Below, piece after piece: positions 7,854 to 16,141 of a stretch of DNA of 21,808 nucleotides (positions within the stretch are counted from its first letter, which is position 1; each line of letters starts with the position of its first letter). This stretch comes from Deltaproteobacteria bacterium (GTDB lineage Bacteria > Desulfobacterota > Desulfobacteria > Desulfobacterales > C00003060). A model generated the notes under the pieces. That model was given only the letters and a program-made list of their open reading frames with translations, made no database searches and was not told where the DNA came from. The stretch spans positions 1 to 21,808 of the forward strand of contig JAFDGP010000013.1 in assembly GCA_019309245.1 (NCBI GenBank). Reading direction: 5' to 3'. The translations under genes were made by a program, and so were the position numbers.

Positions 7854-9122
7854 GTGGAGGGCTGCATCAGAGAGACTGACCAGCCGGGGAAACCACGGGA
7901 GATCTGCCATAAGGTGGAAGGAAATGAGAACCAAGAAAGCAGGTTACGGGTGGCATTGGTAATGCCATTCTTTTTTACGAATAGGATTGCGGCAATCAGC
8001 AGATATATTGTCGAGCTGGTCCTGAGGGATAGCCGATTCTCTTATACTCTAATAACGACGCAGAGTGCGCAATGCCGTACATTCGAGGTTGGATTTGACC
8101 ATATAGTACAGATCAATGCGGAAGGGCATGGGGCATTTTACCGCCAGGCAAGTGAAATGTGTGGGTTCTATGATTTGGTGGCGTTTTATGGCGGATATCC
8201 TGGTGCGCTGTTGTTCATGAGGAGTTTTGCAGGAAAACCTGTTCCAAAGCTTTTGAATCTATTTTCATACAAGTTTTCTATAAAAGAGCTAAGACATTTA
8301 AAAAAGACTGATTATTGTCATGCGTTTCGAAGAATCTTTATGCATCAGCATTTTTGGTCTGGAACAATTCCAACGGGGATGTTTCAGCGGTACTTTCAAA
8401 ACTGTAGAATAAAAAAGATTATCTGTCCCAGTCATCGCTTGACCAGGATTTACAGACGAATCGCAGGAGAAAACAATTGTGTTTGTCTTAGACCTGGTGG
8501 AGACATCTCAAAAATCGAAGAATGCGGCCAGGAACTTCCCAGTGGCCTTGCTCAAAGGCTAAATGGGAAAATAACGGTGCTTCATTCCGGACTGGCCAGT
8601 GTCTTGCGTGGTGCGGATGATGTGATTAGAGCCTATGCTGCCATGCCGGAAAGACTTCGCTCTTCTGGGCGGTTACTCCTTTGCCTGTACGTAAGGCCAG
8701 GAGAGAAGATCTATTCAGTAAAGGAAATAAGAAAGGTGTTAGATCAGTATCTGAGGGATGAAGAGTATATCCTGTGGGATACCCCTGTGTTACAGATGGA
8801 CAAAGTGTATAGTATAGCTGATATCTGCGTTTTTCCGTACAGATATTGTGGAGATATACCGGAAGTCCCTCTGACCCTGGTAGAATTGGCTAATTTGGGG
8901 AAAAGGGTGATATCTAATGATATTGGCTGCATTGGAGAGCTTCTCCCGAAAAACAACTTATGCAGCGCCGGAAATATAACTGAACTTAGGGACAAACTCG
9001 CGTCACAAATTGATGACTTGCTTGCAGAAAGGATAGAGGCTCCTAGCGACGGATATGGGAAATTCGGCTGGGATACATACGTGAATGGGTATGTGAAGGA
9101 ACTATGGGAAGCTATTCAATAA
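7854..9122 (+). CDS. Diverged GT4-like glycosyltransferase
   Basis: 422 residues from a GTG at 7854, with a strong AAAGGAGG ribosome binding site at 7841-7848. The first ~32 residues are unconserved and polar; the fold starts at 'RLRVALVMPFFFTNRIAAISRY'. The C-terminal half is GT-B like: 'ITVLHSGLASVLRGADDVIRAY', 'YSIADICVFPYRYCGDIPEVPLTLVELANLGKRVISND' and 'GCIGELLP'. The position of the usual E-x7-E motif reads E-V-P-L-T-L-V-E, one residue shorter (E-x6-E), so it is a distant GT4 relative. It probably transfers a sugar in the same pathway as the flanking methyltransferases. The last 19 bp overlap the next gene, which implies coupling. The N-terminal extension could be an artefact if translation begins at an internal GTG (around 7914). 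Confidence 0.82.
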   Translation: MEGCIRETDQPGKPREICHKVEGNENQESRLRVALVMPFFFTNRIAAISRYIVELVLRDSRFSYTLITTQSAQCRTFEVGFDHIVQINAEGHGAFYRQASEMCGFYDLVAFYGGYPGALLFMRSFAGKPVPKLLNLFSYKFSIKELRHLKKTDYCHAFRRIFMHQHFWSGTIPTGMFQRYFQNCRIKKIICPSHRLTRIYRRIAGENNCVCLRPGGDISKIEECGQELPSGLAQRLNGKITVLHSGLASVLRGADDVIRAYAAMPERLRSSGRLLLCLYVRPGEKIYSVKEIRKVLDQYLRDEEYILWDTPVLQMDKVYSIADICVFPYRYCGDIPEVPLTLVELANLGKRVISNDIGCIGELLPKNNLCSAGNITELRDKLASQIDDLLAERIEAPSDGYGKFGWDTYVNGYVKELWEAIQ

Positions 9123-9853
9123 CTTCGGGCAGAGAGATATCAGCGTTTTTTGACAGGGAAGCTGCAACCTATGAAAAGGTTCTGGTGGGAAATGCTGGTG
9201 TCCAGTACGTAAACAATGTTGAAAAGAATATCTTTAAGGGTTGGACAAGACGTTTCGAAGGCAGGAAGGCCTTGGACGTCGGTGTTGGGACCGGAAGATT
9301 TGGCAAGATACTCGCGCAGAGTGGATTTCGCGTCACTGGTGTCGACAGATCTCTTGAAATGATAAAAGGTGTGAAGGGCGAGTCAGGGAAAAATTGGGTA
9401 AAACTGATTGTAGGAGACGGGCAGAGGCTACCTCTGAAGAGCAATAGTGTAGATAATATTAGCTGTATGAGAGTTTTTAAATATTTTGAGAATGCAAACA
9501 ATGCCCTTGGCGAGTTTTATCGTGTTTTGGTCCATAGAGGTTATGGCATTATTCAGGTGGCAAACAGAATCAGCTATCAATATCTGCTTACGGTGTTCAA
9601 ATCAGTCGGGAATCGAACTTACAACAGTCATCTGTGCCTGCATTCCTATGGGGAGATGATCAGATTGTTCAGGGAAAACGGGTTCACGGTCAAAGATAGT
9701 GCTATAACAATAAGGATACCATTTTTTATCTATGCAAAATTAAAGGGCCAAGTTGGCCTGAAAGCTCTAGGAAAGTTGGAGAAGGTGATGGACCGAATTT
9801 TCCCGGAGCATTTTATGGCACGGGATTATTTATTCCTCGTACAAAAAATGTAG
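9104..9853 (+). CDS. SAM-dependent methyltransferase (Methyltransf_11-like)
   Basis: 249 residues. It starts at ATG 9104 within the end of the preceding gene, with an AAGGA sequence at 9096-9100 just upstream. 'ISAFFDREAATYEKVL' is a typical opening for small ubiquinone-type and sugar methyltransferases. Motif I is 'ALDVGVGTGRFGKIL' (D58), then 'VTGVDRSLEMIKGVKG', and 'LPLKSNSVDNISCMRVFKYFENANNALGEFYRVL' is the motif II/III region. The C-terminal third is basic and has no membrane segment. It is predicted to be a cytosolic O-methyltransferase acting on the glycan or its precursor. Only 3 bp separate it from the next candidate start, which fits polycistronic expression. Confidence 0.87.
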   Translation: MGSYSITSGREISAFFDREAATYEKVLVGNAGVQYVNNVEKNIFKGWTRRFEGRKALDVGVGTGRFGKILAQSGFRVTGVDRSLEMIKGVKGESGKNWVKLIVGDGQRLPLKSNSVDNISCMRVFKYFENANNALGEFYRVLVHRGYGIIQVANRISYQYLLTVFKSVGNRTYNSHLCLHSYGEMIRLFRENGFTVKDSAITIRIPFFIYAKLKGQVGLKALGKLEKVMDRIFPEHFMARDYLFLVQKM

Positions 9854-9856
9854 AGA

Positions 9857-10552
9857 TTGGTGTTTGTGAATCCAATACGGGTAAATATCGGATCCGGCTT
9901 TAATGGACTTAACGGCTGGATTAACCTGGACAACTCGATTGTAGCCAGGATATCGAAGGTAAAGGGGTTAGTCAGGACCTTGGTTCGATTGAGACTTTTG
10001 CCGGATAAATACAAGAAACGAACGTGGCCTGAAATCCAGATTCACGACTGCCGGAAAGGACTGCCGTTTAGAGACAATGAAGTCGATGCGATTTATTCCA
10101 GCCACTTTTTCGAACACGTGTATCGCCACGAGGCCCTTTTTATTCTCCAGGAGTGTTTTAGAACCTTAAGGAGGGGCGGAACGATTCGTGTTGCCTTGCC
10201 TGATGTAAAAAAAATCGCCTGGGCTTATGTCCATGGCGAAACGGAGGCTCTAAATACCAGAAAGTTACGGGACGATGCCGTCCCATTTGGACTATGTGAT
10301 TTTTTTGTGATGCAGTTTTATCCTGTGGAACTGAACGGGTCTGAACCTCCAAGTTTCGTTAAAAGGCTACAGGAAGTGGCTTTGGCAAGACACAAGTGGA
10401 TGTATGATGCAGAGACATTCTCTACAATGATGAGTCGCGCAGGATTTAAGAGTATCCAGGAAATGAGATGTGGCCAAAGCAAAATTAAGGATGCAAAGCT
10501 TCTGGACCACAAACCGGAGACAAGCTTTTTTCTCGAAGCGGAAAAGCACTGA
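9857..10552 (+). CDS. Predicted SAM-dependent methyltransferase (COG4627-like)
   Basis: 231 residues from a TTG at 9857, with GTG at 9860 and 9866 as equally possible starts; no clear ribosome binding site decides. The N-terminal 'RVNIGSGFNGLNGWINLD' is the SAM-binding motif of the small family in which the loop is followed by 'GWxNxD'. 'LPFRDNEVDAIYSSHFFEHV' and 'ECFRTLRRGGTIRVALPDVKKIAWAY' follow, matching the usual 'LEH...RVLKPGG...VPD' part. Members are repeatedly found in polysaccharide gene clusters. The substrate is unknown. It ends 21 bp before the likely start of the large membrane protein gene. This is the third methyltransferase in this block and is unlike the other two. Confidence 0.83.
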   Translation: MVFVNPIRVNIGSGFNGLNGWINLDNSIVARISKVKGLVRTLVRLRLLPDKYKKRTWPEIQIHDCRKGLPFRDNEVDAIYSSHFFEHVYRHEALFILQECFRTLRRGGTIRVALPDVKKIAWAYVHGETEALNTRKLRDDAVPFGLCDFFVMQFYPVELNGSEPPSFVKRLQEVALARHKWMYDAETFSTMMSRAGFKSIQEMRCGQSKIKDAKLLDHKPETSFFLEAEKH

Positions 10553-10573
10553 TCGGAAAGATGACGGTTGAAA

Positions 10574-12628
10574 ATGACGATGTCAGGTAATGGTGAGGTG
10601 GTTTTGGGGTTGATATTTTCCTCGTCGCTACCGTTCCTTTTTTGGATTCCTTTTTATAGAAATCCCTTATATCAGGATGGGTCACTTCATTGGTATATTG
10701 GGCGAAAATGGCTGGAGGGAAAGGTTCCGTATCGGGATTACCACATTAGTTTGGGTCCCCATGCGGCGTTGGCTTACGGTATTGGAGCGAGACTTTCTGG
10801 CGAGAAAGAAAGGCTATTTCACATCTTCTCTGTTGCCTGGTTGAGTCTTGGAAGTTGTTTTGTCTTTTTGATGTGTTATGAGTTTTTGGGTGCACCAGCC
10901 GCGTTTGTGGCCAGTGGGCTGTATGGGTTTTATATGCTTTGCCCTTACTTTATCGGCGACCGGTTTCCGCCTGAGAGTTACATGTCTCCGCCATGTATCG
11001 TGGCTGTGTATTTTCTTTTAAAAGCCATGGCAACTCCAAGTGTTGGATTCTCACTTGGATGTGGCTTGTCTTTGGCGTGGGCTACCTTAATAAGGCAGAC
11101 AGCCATGGCATACGTTCCTGTGGTCGTCTCGGCTTTCTGGATGGCGACTCCGGCGACGCATACATTGATATTCGGGATAAGTTTCACGGTTCCACACATT
11201 TTGTGGATGCTCTATTTTCGACGTAAAGATGGCTTGAGGCAATACATAGATATCTATTTCAAATCCCCGGTTGATATTGTATTTGGCAGAGTGTTCCGGC
11301 AGTTACAGGTATGCAAAAGAGACAAGACGGTCTTCAGAAACGTATACGGCCTCGGAATCAAGGAGTTCGGAAAGCTTTTTATCCAGAACAGTATGATCAT
11401 CATGCCGGTCTACTTTGCCGCGGGAGGATATGCTGTCTACCGCGGTTGGTTTGAGCCGGAAGGCACGAGTGTTTATGTCTTAGTTCTTTTGCTTTTGGTC
11501 TCGCTGATACTGGTCAATATGAGATTCACCTATGATTGCTGCTACTGGTTGAACACGGTACCGTGGGCATCTGCGCTTGCGGCAGGTGGGATAGGCGTGT
11601 GGATCGAAAAGGGAATTGGTCGATCAGGTATCGAGAGTTATTTATTAATATCATTTATTCTATGTTTTTTTTGTCTGCTTGGATTCATATACCGAAAGGC
11701 CTATCTGACTTTTGATCCGGAGAAGAGAGATCGGGTTTTCGATCAACGAAAAGTCGGGCATTGGTCATGGTGGCCCACATTTAATAGGATTGGCGACTAT
11801 ATTAGATTCAAAACTCAAGAAAATGCGCGGGTTCTGGTGTTAGGTCATGCCGCAAGAATCTATAACCGGTCAAAACGAGACGCGTTTTTCTATGAGCCGA
11901 GCTTCGTGCCGAACCGGCATCGCGAGACTAATGACGAGATTTATCAACGATTTACAAAGGAATTGAAAGCTTCGTATCCCGAGGCTATCGTTATCGCCGG
12001 CCACATGCCAGCGTTTCCCTTTAATCCAGAGCCGTATCTGGAAGATATGGAGGAAATCCAGAAGGTTAGCGGGGTTGTGTACAGGGTTAAGAAGGTAATG
12101 GACCGGTTTCCGATATATTTCGCGGATGTTGAGAAAAGCTACATCAACGCACTGCTCCGAGGACAGTTTTTGAACCAAAGACTTGAGCGGGAAAAAGAGA
12201 AGATCTCAGAAGTTACACTTGCTTTTGAAGAGGATCTTGAAAAAGGGCCGCGGGAGGCGGCGGTTTTCAGATTTGTCGAAAGGCTGGAGACTGAAGCCAG
12301 ATTTGAAGATGTGATCTATTTGGTGAGTCGGGTGTCCAGCAGCCCAAGGTTCCACTTTTCTGAAGATCAGACGCTGAAGCTGTTTGTTGTTCTGGGAGAG
12401 TGCCAGTACGAAGTCGGTCAGGCCGACGCGGCAGAAAAGACATTTCAAGAGGTGCTCAGAATGGCGCCGGATTCCACTGAGGCGCTTAACAACTTGGGGG
12501 TGATTTGTTTTTCAAAGGGGAAAACAGCCGATGCGCAAAAGATGTTTTTGGCCGCTCTGAAGGTAAATCCGGATGACGCGGCAGCTAAGAATAACCTGGC
12601 GGCTATTGGTGCAGGGTCGGCTATATGA
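10574..12628 (+). CDS. GT-C-like membrane glycosyltransferase with C-terminal TPR domain
   Basis: About 684 residues from ATG 10574; an in-frame TTG at 10568 and an ATG at 10580 are alternatives. The N-terminal ~380 residues hold roughly ten hydrophobic membrane segments. The first periplasmic loop has 'YQDGSLHWY' (D35) and 'GKVPYRDY' (D55), which resemble the acidic residues of GT39/GT83/ArnT-type enzymes that use polyprenyl-phosphate sugars. A soluble region follows ('VLVLGHAARIYNRSKRDAFFYE', the soluble domain often seen after the GT-C core). The last ~70 residues form about two TPR units ('PDSTEALNNLGVICFSKGK' and 'VNPDDAAAKNNLAAIG'). It likely adds sugars or links the glycan to an acceptor on the periplasmic side. 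A GT-C/TPR fusion is unusual within this cluster. It could instead be a polymerase-like protein; the family call is by layout, not by search. Confidence 0.75.
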   Translation: MTMSGNGEVVLGLIFSSSLPFLFWIPFYRNPLYQDGSLHWYIGRKWLEGKVPYRDYHISLGPHAALAYGIGARLSGEKERLFHIFSVAWLSLGSCFVFLMCYEFLGAPAAFVASGLYGFYMLCPYFIGDRFPPESYMSPPCIVAVYFLLKAMATPSVGFSLGCGLSLAWATLIRQTAMAYVPVVVSAFWMATPATHTLIFGISFTVPHILWMLYFRRKDGLRQYIDIYFKSPVDIVFGRVFRQLQVCKRDKTVFRNVYGLGIKEFGKLFIQNSMIIMPVYFAAGGYAVYRGWFEPEGTSVYVLVLLLLVSLILVNMRFTYDCCYWLNTVPWASALAAGGIGVWIEKGIGRSGIESYLLISFILCFFCLLGFIYRKAYLTFDPEKRDRVFDQRKVGHWSWWPTFNRIGDYIRFKTQENARVLVLGHAARIYNRSKRDAFFYEPSFVPNRHRETNDEIYQRFTKELKASYPEAIVIAGHMPAFPFNPEPYLEDMEEIQKVSGVVYRVKKVMDRFPIYFADVEKSYINALLRGQFLNQRLEREKEKISEVTLAFEEDLEKGPREAAVFRFVERLETEARFEDVIYLVSRVSSSPRFHFSEDQTLKLFVVLGECQYEVGQADAAEKTFQEVLRMAPDSTEALNNLGVICFSKGKTADAQKMFLAALKVNPDDAAAKNNLAAIGAGSAI

Positions 12629-12784
12629 CAGAGGGCCGTTTGTTGGAAATTTGATACATCGATTTCATTTATCAAAGGAGAGTTGCCTGATCCCTGCGCG
12701 TTGGCAAGGACATCCATTGCTTCTGGGACGGCGCTGCTGAATGGATTGACTGGGTCAGACGGATGATCGGGAGAAAAGAAAACT
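12629..12784. other. 156-bp gene-free gap before second sulfotransferase
   Basis: There is no convincing gene here. An AAAGGAG ribosome-binding-like sequence sits at 12674-12680 with a TTG only 2 nt later (12683), giving a 27-codon frame that ends at 12766. The spacing is too short for efficient initiation, so it may be a relic. No terminator hairpin is apparent. GGGAG at 12769-12773 may serve the sulfotransferase start at 12785. Confidence 0.4.
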
Positions 12785-13897
12785 ATGAATCTTGTTGAAA
12801 GGCAAACCCGGGCCGACGAAGAGGCGAAATGGGATCCCACCCAGTCCGGAAAACTGGTCGGGAGGATCAACGAGGCGGTGAGAACCGGGGATTTTGAACT
12901 TGCTGGTCAGATTCTGGAACAATCCGGCGATATGCTGAATCATGGGGCGCTGGAGCAGCTTGTCGACGAAATAGTGAAACAAAAGCGAGCCGAGGGAACC
13001 GTTCTTTCGGACTCGGCGACTTTATCGGCGGGGCGGCTGGGAAGAGGGATTCGCCGAGCACAGGAGAAAGAATGGTTCTTCATCGTCGGGTGTCCAAAAT
13101 CCGGGACCACATGGTTGCAAAATATCGTAAACGGGCATCCCAATATTTGGTGCAGTGGAGAACAGAACCTGAAAAAACTTGCCGAAATGTTGGAACAGGC
13201 GGCCACGAGCTACAATAAAGATGTTGCCGAAATAAATGACGGACATATCGGACAAGGTGATGCTTACCTGATGTTTGATCAAACGGGTCTAAGACATGTC
13301 TTTATTCACATGATACAGGTCCTGTTCGGAAGCGCACTGACTCGCATCGATGTCGGGTGTGTCGGAGCAAAGAATCCGGACCTAGTTACTGCTCTGGATC
13401 TGTTCGGGGAATTGCTTCCTAAAGCAAAATTCATACACATGATTCGCGATGGCCGGGATGTGGCCGTGTCCGGATGGTTTCACAACCAGCGCATGGATAC
13501 CCATCTGAAAGCACAGCACCTTGAGCTAAGCACGTATGTTGAGTCGTGCGCAAAGTTTTGGAACGGGGCCATTCATTCGGCAAGGCGATTTGGCCATGGA
13601 AATCCCGGGCGATATCTGGAGATTCGATATGAGGACCTCCATGAAAAGCCGGGGCACGTGATCCGCAACCTTTTGGAATTTCTAGGTGTGAATGCATCCG
13701 AGACGTTCGTTGAGCTGTGTCGGCTGGCTGGAGGCTTTGAAAGGGTTTCTGGGGGACGGCATCGAGGGCAGGAGGATGGGCGGTCTTTTTTCCGGAAAGG
13801 GATTACCGGTGATTGGCGAAACCATTTTGATGAGTCCTGCTCCAATGCGTTTGCAAAACACGGGGAGGGGTTGCTTCGACAATTGGGTTACGAGTGA
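12785..13897 (+). CDS. PAPS-dependent sulfotransferase (Sulfotransfer_1-like)
   Basis: 370 residues. The PAPS 5'-phosphosulfate loop is 'FIVGCPKSGTTWLQN' (K105-S-G-T-T-W110). The 3'-phosphate segment is 'FIHMIRDGRDVAVSGW' (R221, D222, S229). Near the C-terminus is 'RKGITGDWRNHF' (R337-K338-G339, W344), the hallmark RKGxxGDWK-like loop of cytosolic-type sulfotransferases. All key motifs are intact. The N-terminal ~95 residues are extra compared with the family: highly charged, predicted helical, with a pattern ('AVRTGDFELAGQILEQSG...') that looks like TPR-like helix pairs. It sulfates a hydroxyl of a sugar or lipid acceptor. It is more polar and apparently somewhat more GC-rich than the middle block, though this was not measured. 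The methyltransferase start follows only 4 bp after its stop. Confidence 0.92.
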   Translation: MNLVERQTRADEEAKWDPTQSGKLVGRINEAVRTGDFELAGQILEQSGDMLNHGALEQLVDEIVKQKRAEGTVLSDSATLSAGRLGRGIRRAQEKEWFFIVGCPKSGTTWLQNIVNGHPNIWCSGEQNLKKLAEMLEQAATSYNKDVAEINDGHIGQGDAYLMFDQTGLRHVFIHMIQVLFGSALTRIDVGCVGAKNPDLVTALDLFGELLPKAKFIHMIRDGRDVAVSGWFHNQRMDTHLKAQHLELSTYVESCAKFWNGAIHSARRFGHGNPGRYLEIRYEDLHEKPGHVIRNLLEFLGVNASETFVELCRLAGGFERVSGGRHRGQEDGRSFFRKGITGDWRNHFDESCSNAFAKHGEGLLRQLGYE

Positions 13898-13901
13898 CGT
13901 G

Positions 13902-14774
13902 ATGAAAACAGTTCTTGCAACAGAGGTTGTAGACGGTATCGGCCGAATATATGTAAACAGTGGGCATGAGATCCATGAAGCGGTGCCAAAAGTGACCCAT
14001 GCCGAGGCATTTGAGGCAACGGAGCTTCCAAGACAAGTTAAAGACCAGTTTTTCGGTAGCCCAAATCAGCTCAATATGTACCTTTCCGCGGTCTTGGAGG
14101 TTATGTTGTATTCCGGGAAAAACATATTCGAAGTGATGGGCTTGATGAAGGTTGAAGTTCCTGTTCAAAAGGAATGGGAGGAGTTTAAACCGGATCCCAA
14201 TCAGCATGAATCTCTTTGTGGTTTTTACGAAAAAACGGACGCCTTCATCTATGACGGCATGGCCAATCATGCCCTTCCCACAACCATGGCAACACTTGGA
14301 GAGGTTCTGCGCGTATGTCTGCATTTCGGTCTGAAAGAGGTTCTGGATTGGGGCGCTGGAATCGGGACGCTGAATATTCTGATGAACAGCTATGGCATCA
14401 AAGGGACTCATGTGGATCTTCCCGGGAAGACTCTTGAATATGCACGATGGCGATATCGGCTTCGCGGCATGGATGTCGAGGTTGTCTCATTGCCCCATAG
14501 CTTCGAAACAGAAAGTGTAGATGGCATTGTATGCCTGGAAGTGGTGGAGCACGTGAAAGATCCGTTGAATATGTTAAGCGATCTTTATCGCATTATCAGG
14601 CCTGGAGGGATTCTGATTTGTTCCGAATCGTTTGGTCATCCGGAATTTTCGTCGCATCTTGAGGAAAATGTGAAATACGCGGGGGACACCTTCATCTCTG
14701 AGATGGCAAGAATCGGGTTTCAGTTGCTTCCCGATTTTTCAAAATTCCACCCAAAGACCTACCAAAAAGTGTAG
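13902..14774 (+). CDS. SAM-dependent methyltransferase with long N-terminal region
   Basis: 290 residues from ATG 13902 (a GTG at 13899 is also in frame), 4 bp after the sulfotransferase stop. The frame stays open upstream to 13692, but that part lies on top of the sulfotransferase 3' end and is not believable. The catalytic fold sits in the second half: 'VLDWGAGIGTLNIL' (D149), 'THVDLPGKTLEYA', 'DGIVCLEVVEHVKDPLNMLSDLYRIIRPGG' (motifs II/III), a Methyltransf_23-like pattern. The first ~130 residues contain no known motif and may be an acceptor or partner domain. Its neighbours suggest action on the same molecule as the sulfotransferase. The C-terminus ends soon after the fold. Confidence 0.85.
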   Translation: MKTVLATEVVDGIGRIYVNSGHEIHEAVPKVTHAEAFEATELPRQVKDQFFGSPNQLNMYLSAVLEVMLYSGKNIFEVMGLMKVEVPVQKEWEEFKPDPNQHESLCGFYEKTDAFIYDGMANHALPTTMATLGEVLRVCLHFGLKEVLDWGAGIGTLNILMNSYGIKGTHVDLPGKTLEYARWRYRLRGMDVEVVSLPHSFETESVDGIVCLEVVEHVKDPLNMLSDLYRIIRPGGILICSESFGHPEFSSHLEENVKYAGDTFISEMARIGFQLLPDFSKFHPKTYQKV

Positions 14775-14858
14775 CCTCCTGTGTCTGGAACATAAGAACA
14801 GGCGAGGACACGCCCTATATCTCTGCATCTTACATAGAGAATTTGCCCTAGCTTTTAT

Positions 14859-16112
14859 TTGCATGCAGTGAATATTCTGATGATATGCAATGCTTTTCCT
14901 CCTGTATACATGGGGGGGGAAACCATCCATGTGAACACACTTGCGCACGGACTCGCTGAACGGGGTCACAAAATTTTCGTGATTTTCCCTCGGCCTGCGG
15001 TTAACGGAACAACAGCCGTTACATTGTCCCATGTAAGACCGAGGGTGGATGCATACTGTATATGGCTCCCGGCCGGTGATGGGTATGAGAAGGGATTCAA
15101 TGAGATGCTGGTGCTTGTTGCAAGACAAATCATAGAAAGCGGCAGGGCCGTAGATGTCATTCACTGTCATTCGAATCACTGCTTACCGGCGATTAGAAGT
15201 CTTTCAGAGGCATACACGATTCCGGTTGTCTCCACAGTGCATGCCATACACGTTCCCATGGTCTATGAGGTCAAACGAAAAAAAGGGGTTGCTGTTTCTT
15301 CCGGGGAGGAAAAACAATATCTGCAAAATGTTTCAAGAACATCGGCATTGTGTTGTTCCAGCGAGAGGATCGTGGCTGTCAGTCAAGCCATGACACGATT
15401 AATACAGAAATATTACCGAGTGCATGCTGAAAAGCTCTGTCTGGTCCATAACGGCGTAGATGTAAAAAAACTTGTTGCGCCGCGCGATGACAATCAAGTG
15501 AACCGGTTGAAGAGCAAACTGGGGCTCAAGGGGCGCGTCGTTTTGTTTTCTGGAAGAATGGAGCCGATCAAAGGTGTGTGCCGGTTTGCCGAAGCGGTAA
15601 AAGAGGTCTGTAGGGAAAACAGAAATGTCTCCGTTGTCCTATTGGGAAATGGGAGCGCGGACAGGTGGCTCAGATCGTATTTGAATAGTTTGGCGAATGT
15701 ACACTTTGTTGATTGGATGCCATGGGATCAGACAATCGCCTTTTACCATCTGGCAGACATTGTCGTAGTACCGTCCCTGATCGAGCCTTTCGGGCTCGTG
15801 GCGGTAGAGGCGATGGCCTGTCGGAACTGTGTGATTGTCTCAGAGGCAGACGGATTGGACGAAATTGTTTCTGACGGAGTCAACGGCCTGAAGGTGCCTT
15901 TATTTGTGGATAGGGTTGGGGATCGGGATATCTCGGCTCAAGAGATTCGAGACCGACTGGTATGGGCCCTTGAAGAAGATGGAGAACGGGACGAATTGGC
16001 CGAATCCGGGATATCGCGAGCCTGGGAGTTCAGCTGTGACCGGATGGCAAAAGGGGTTGAGGCGGTTTATTCGGAGGCGGCAGGCACGCACGGGCATCGT
16101 GTTGGAGGGTAG
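14859..16112 (+). CDS. Family 4 glycosyltransferase
   Basis: 417 residues if started at TTG 14859; GTG 14868 ('MNILMICNAFPP') is equally likely and sits right at the conserved beginning. Neither has a clear ribosome binding site, and an in-frame stop lies at 14835. The GT-B layout is complete: the N-terminal 'ILMICNAFPPVYMGGETIHVNTLAHGLAERGH' acceptor domain motif, 'VDVIHCHSNHCLPAIR', 'HNGVDVKKL', 'VLFSGRMEPIKGVCRF' (donor domain start), and the catalytic 'EPFGLVAVE' (E309 and E317) followed by 'ACRNCVIVSEADGLDE'. It is a cytosolic or membrane-peripheral retaining glycosyltransferase; the sugar donor is unknown. The gap to the preceding methyltransferase (14775-14858) has no visible gene. Confidence 0.9.
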   Translation: MHAVNILMICNAFPPVYMGGETIHVNTLAHGLAERGHKIFVIFPRPAVNGTTAVTLSHVRPRVDAYCIWLPAGDGYEKGFNEMLVLVARQIIESGRAVDVIHCHSNHCLPAIRSLSEAYTIPVVSTVHAIHVPMVYEVKRKKGVAVSSGEEKQYLQNVSRTSALCCSSERIVAVSQAMTRLIQKYYRVHAEKLCLVHNGVDVKKLVAPRDDNQVNRLKSKLGLKGRVVLFSGRMEPIKGVCRFAEAVKEVCRENRNVSVVLLGNGSADRWLRSYLNSLANVHFVDWMPWDQTIAFYHLADIVVVPSLIEPFGLVAVEAMACRNCVIVSEADGLDEIVSDGVNGLKVPLFVDRVGDRDISAQEIRDRLVWALEEDGERDELAESGISRAWEFSCDRMAKGVEAVYSEAAGTHGHRVGG

Positions 16113-16141
16113 AGATAAACTTGGGAAAGGAGTTGTAGAAA

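Noticed and set aside
12683..12766. 27-codon frame after an AAAGGAG sequence
   Set aside because: TTG start only 2 nt from the ribosome-binding-like sequence, no family resemblance; possibly a relic but not supportable.
13692..13901. Upstream extension of the methyltransferase frame into the sulfotransferase gene
   Set aside because: It overlaps the conserved RKGxxGDW end of the sulfotransferase; the ATG at 13902, 4 bp after that stop, is the sensible start.
13803..14411. 202-codon open frame on the minus strand
   Set aside because: Antisense to the sulfotransferase end and the methyltransferase gene; composition is that of a shadow frame.
14775..14858. Hairpin in the gap before the GT4 gene
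   Set aside because: Only short, interrupted complementary pieces (CCTC...GAGG) are found; not convincing.
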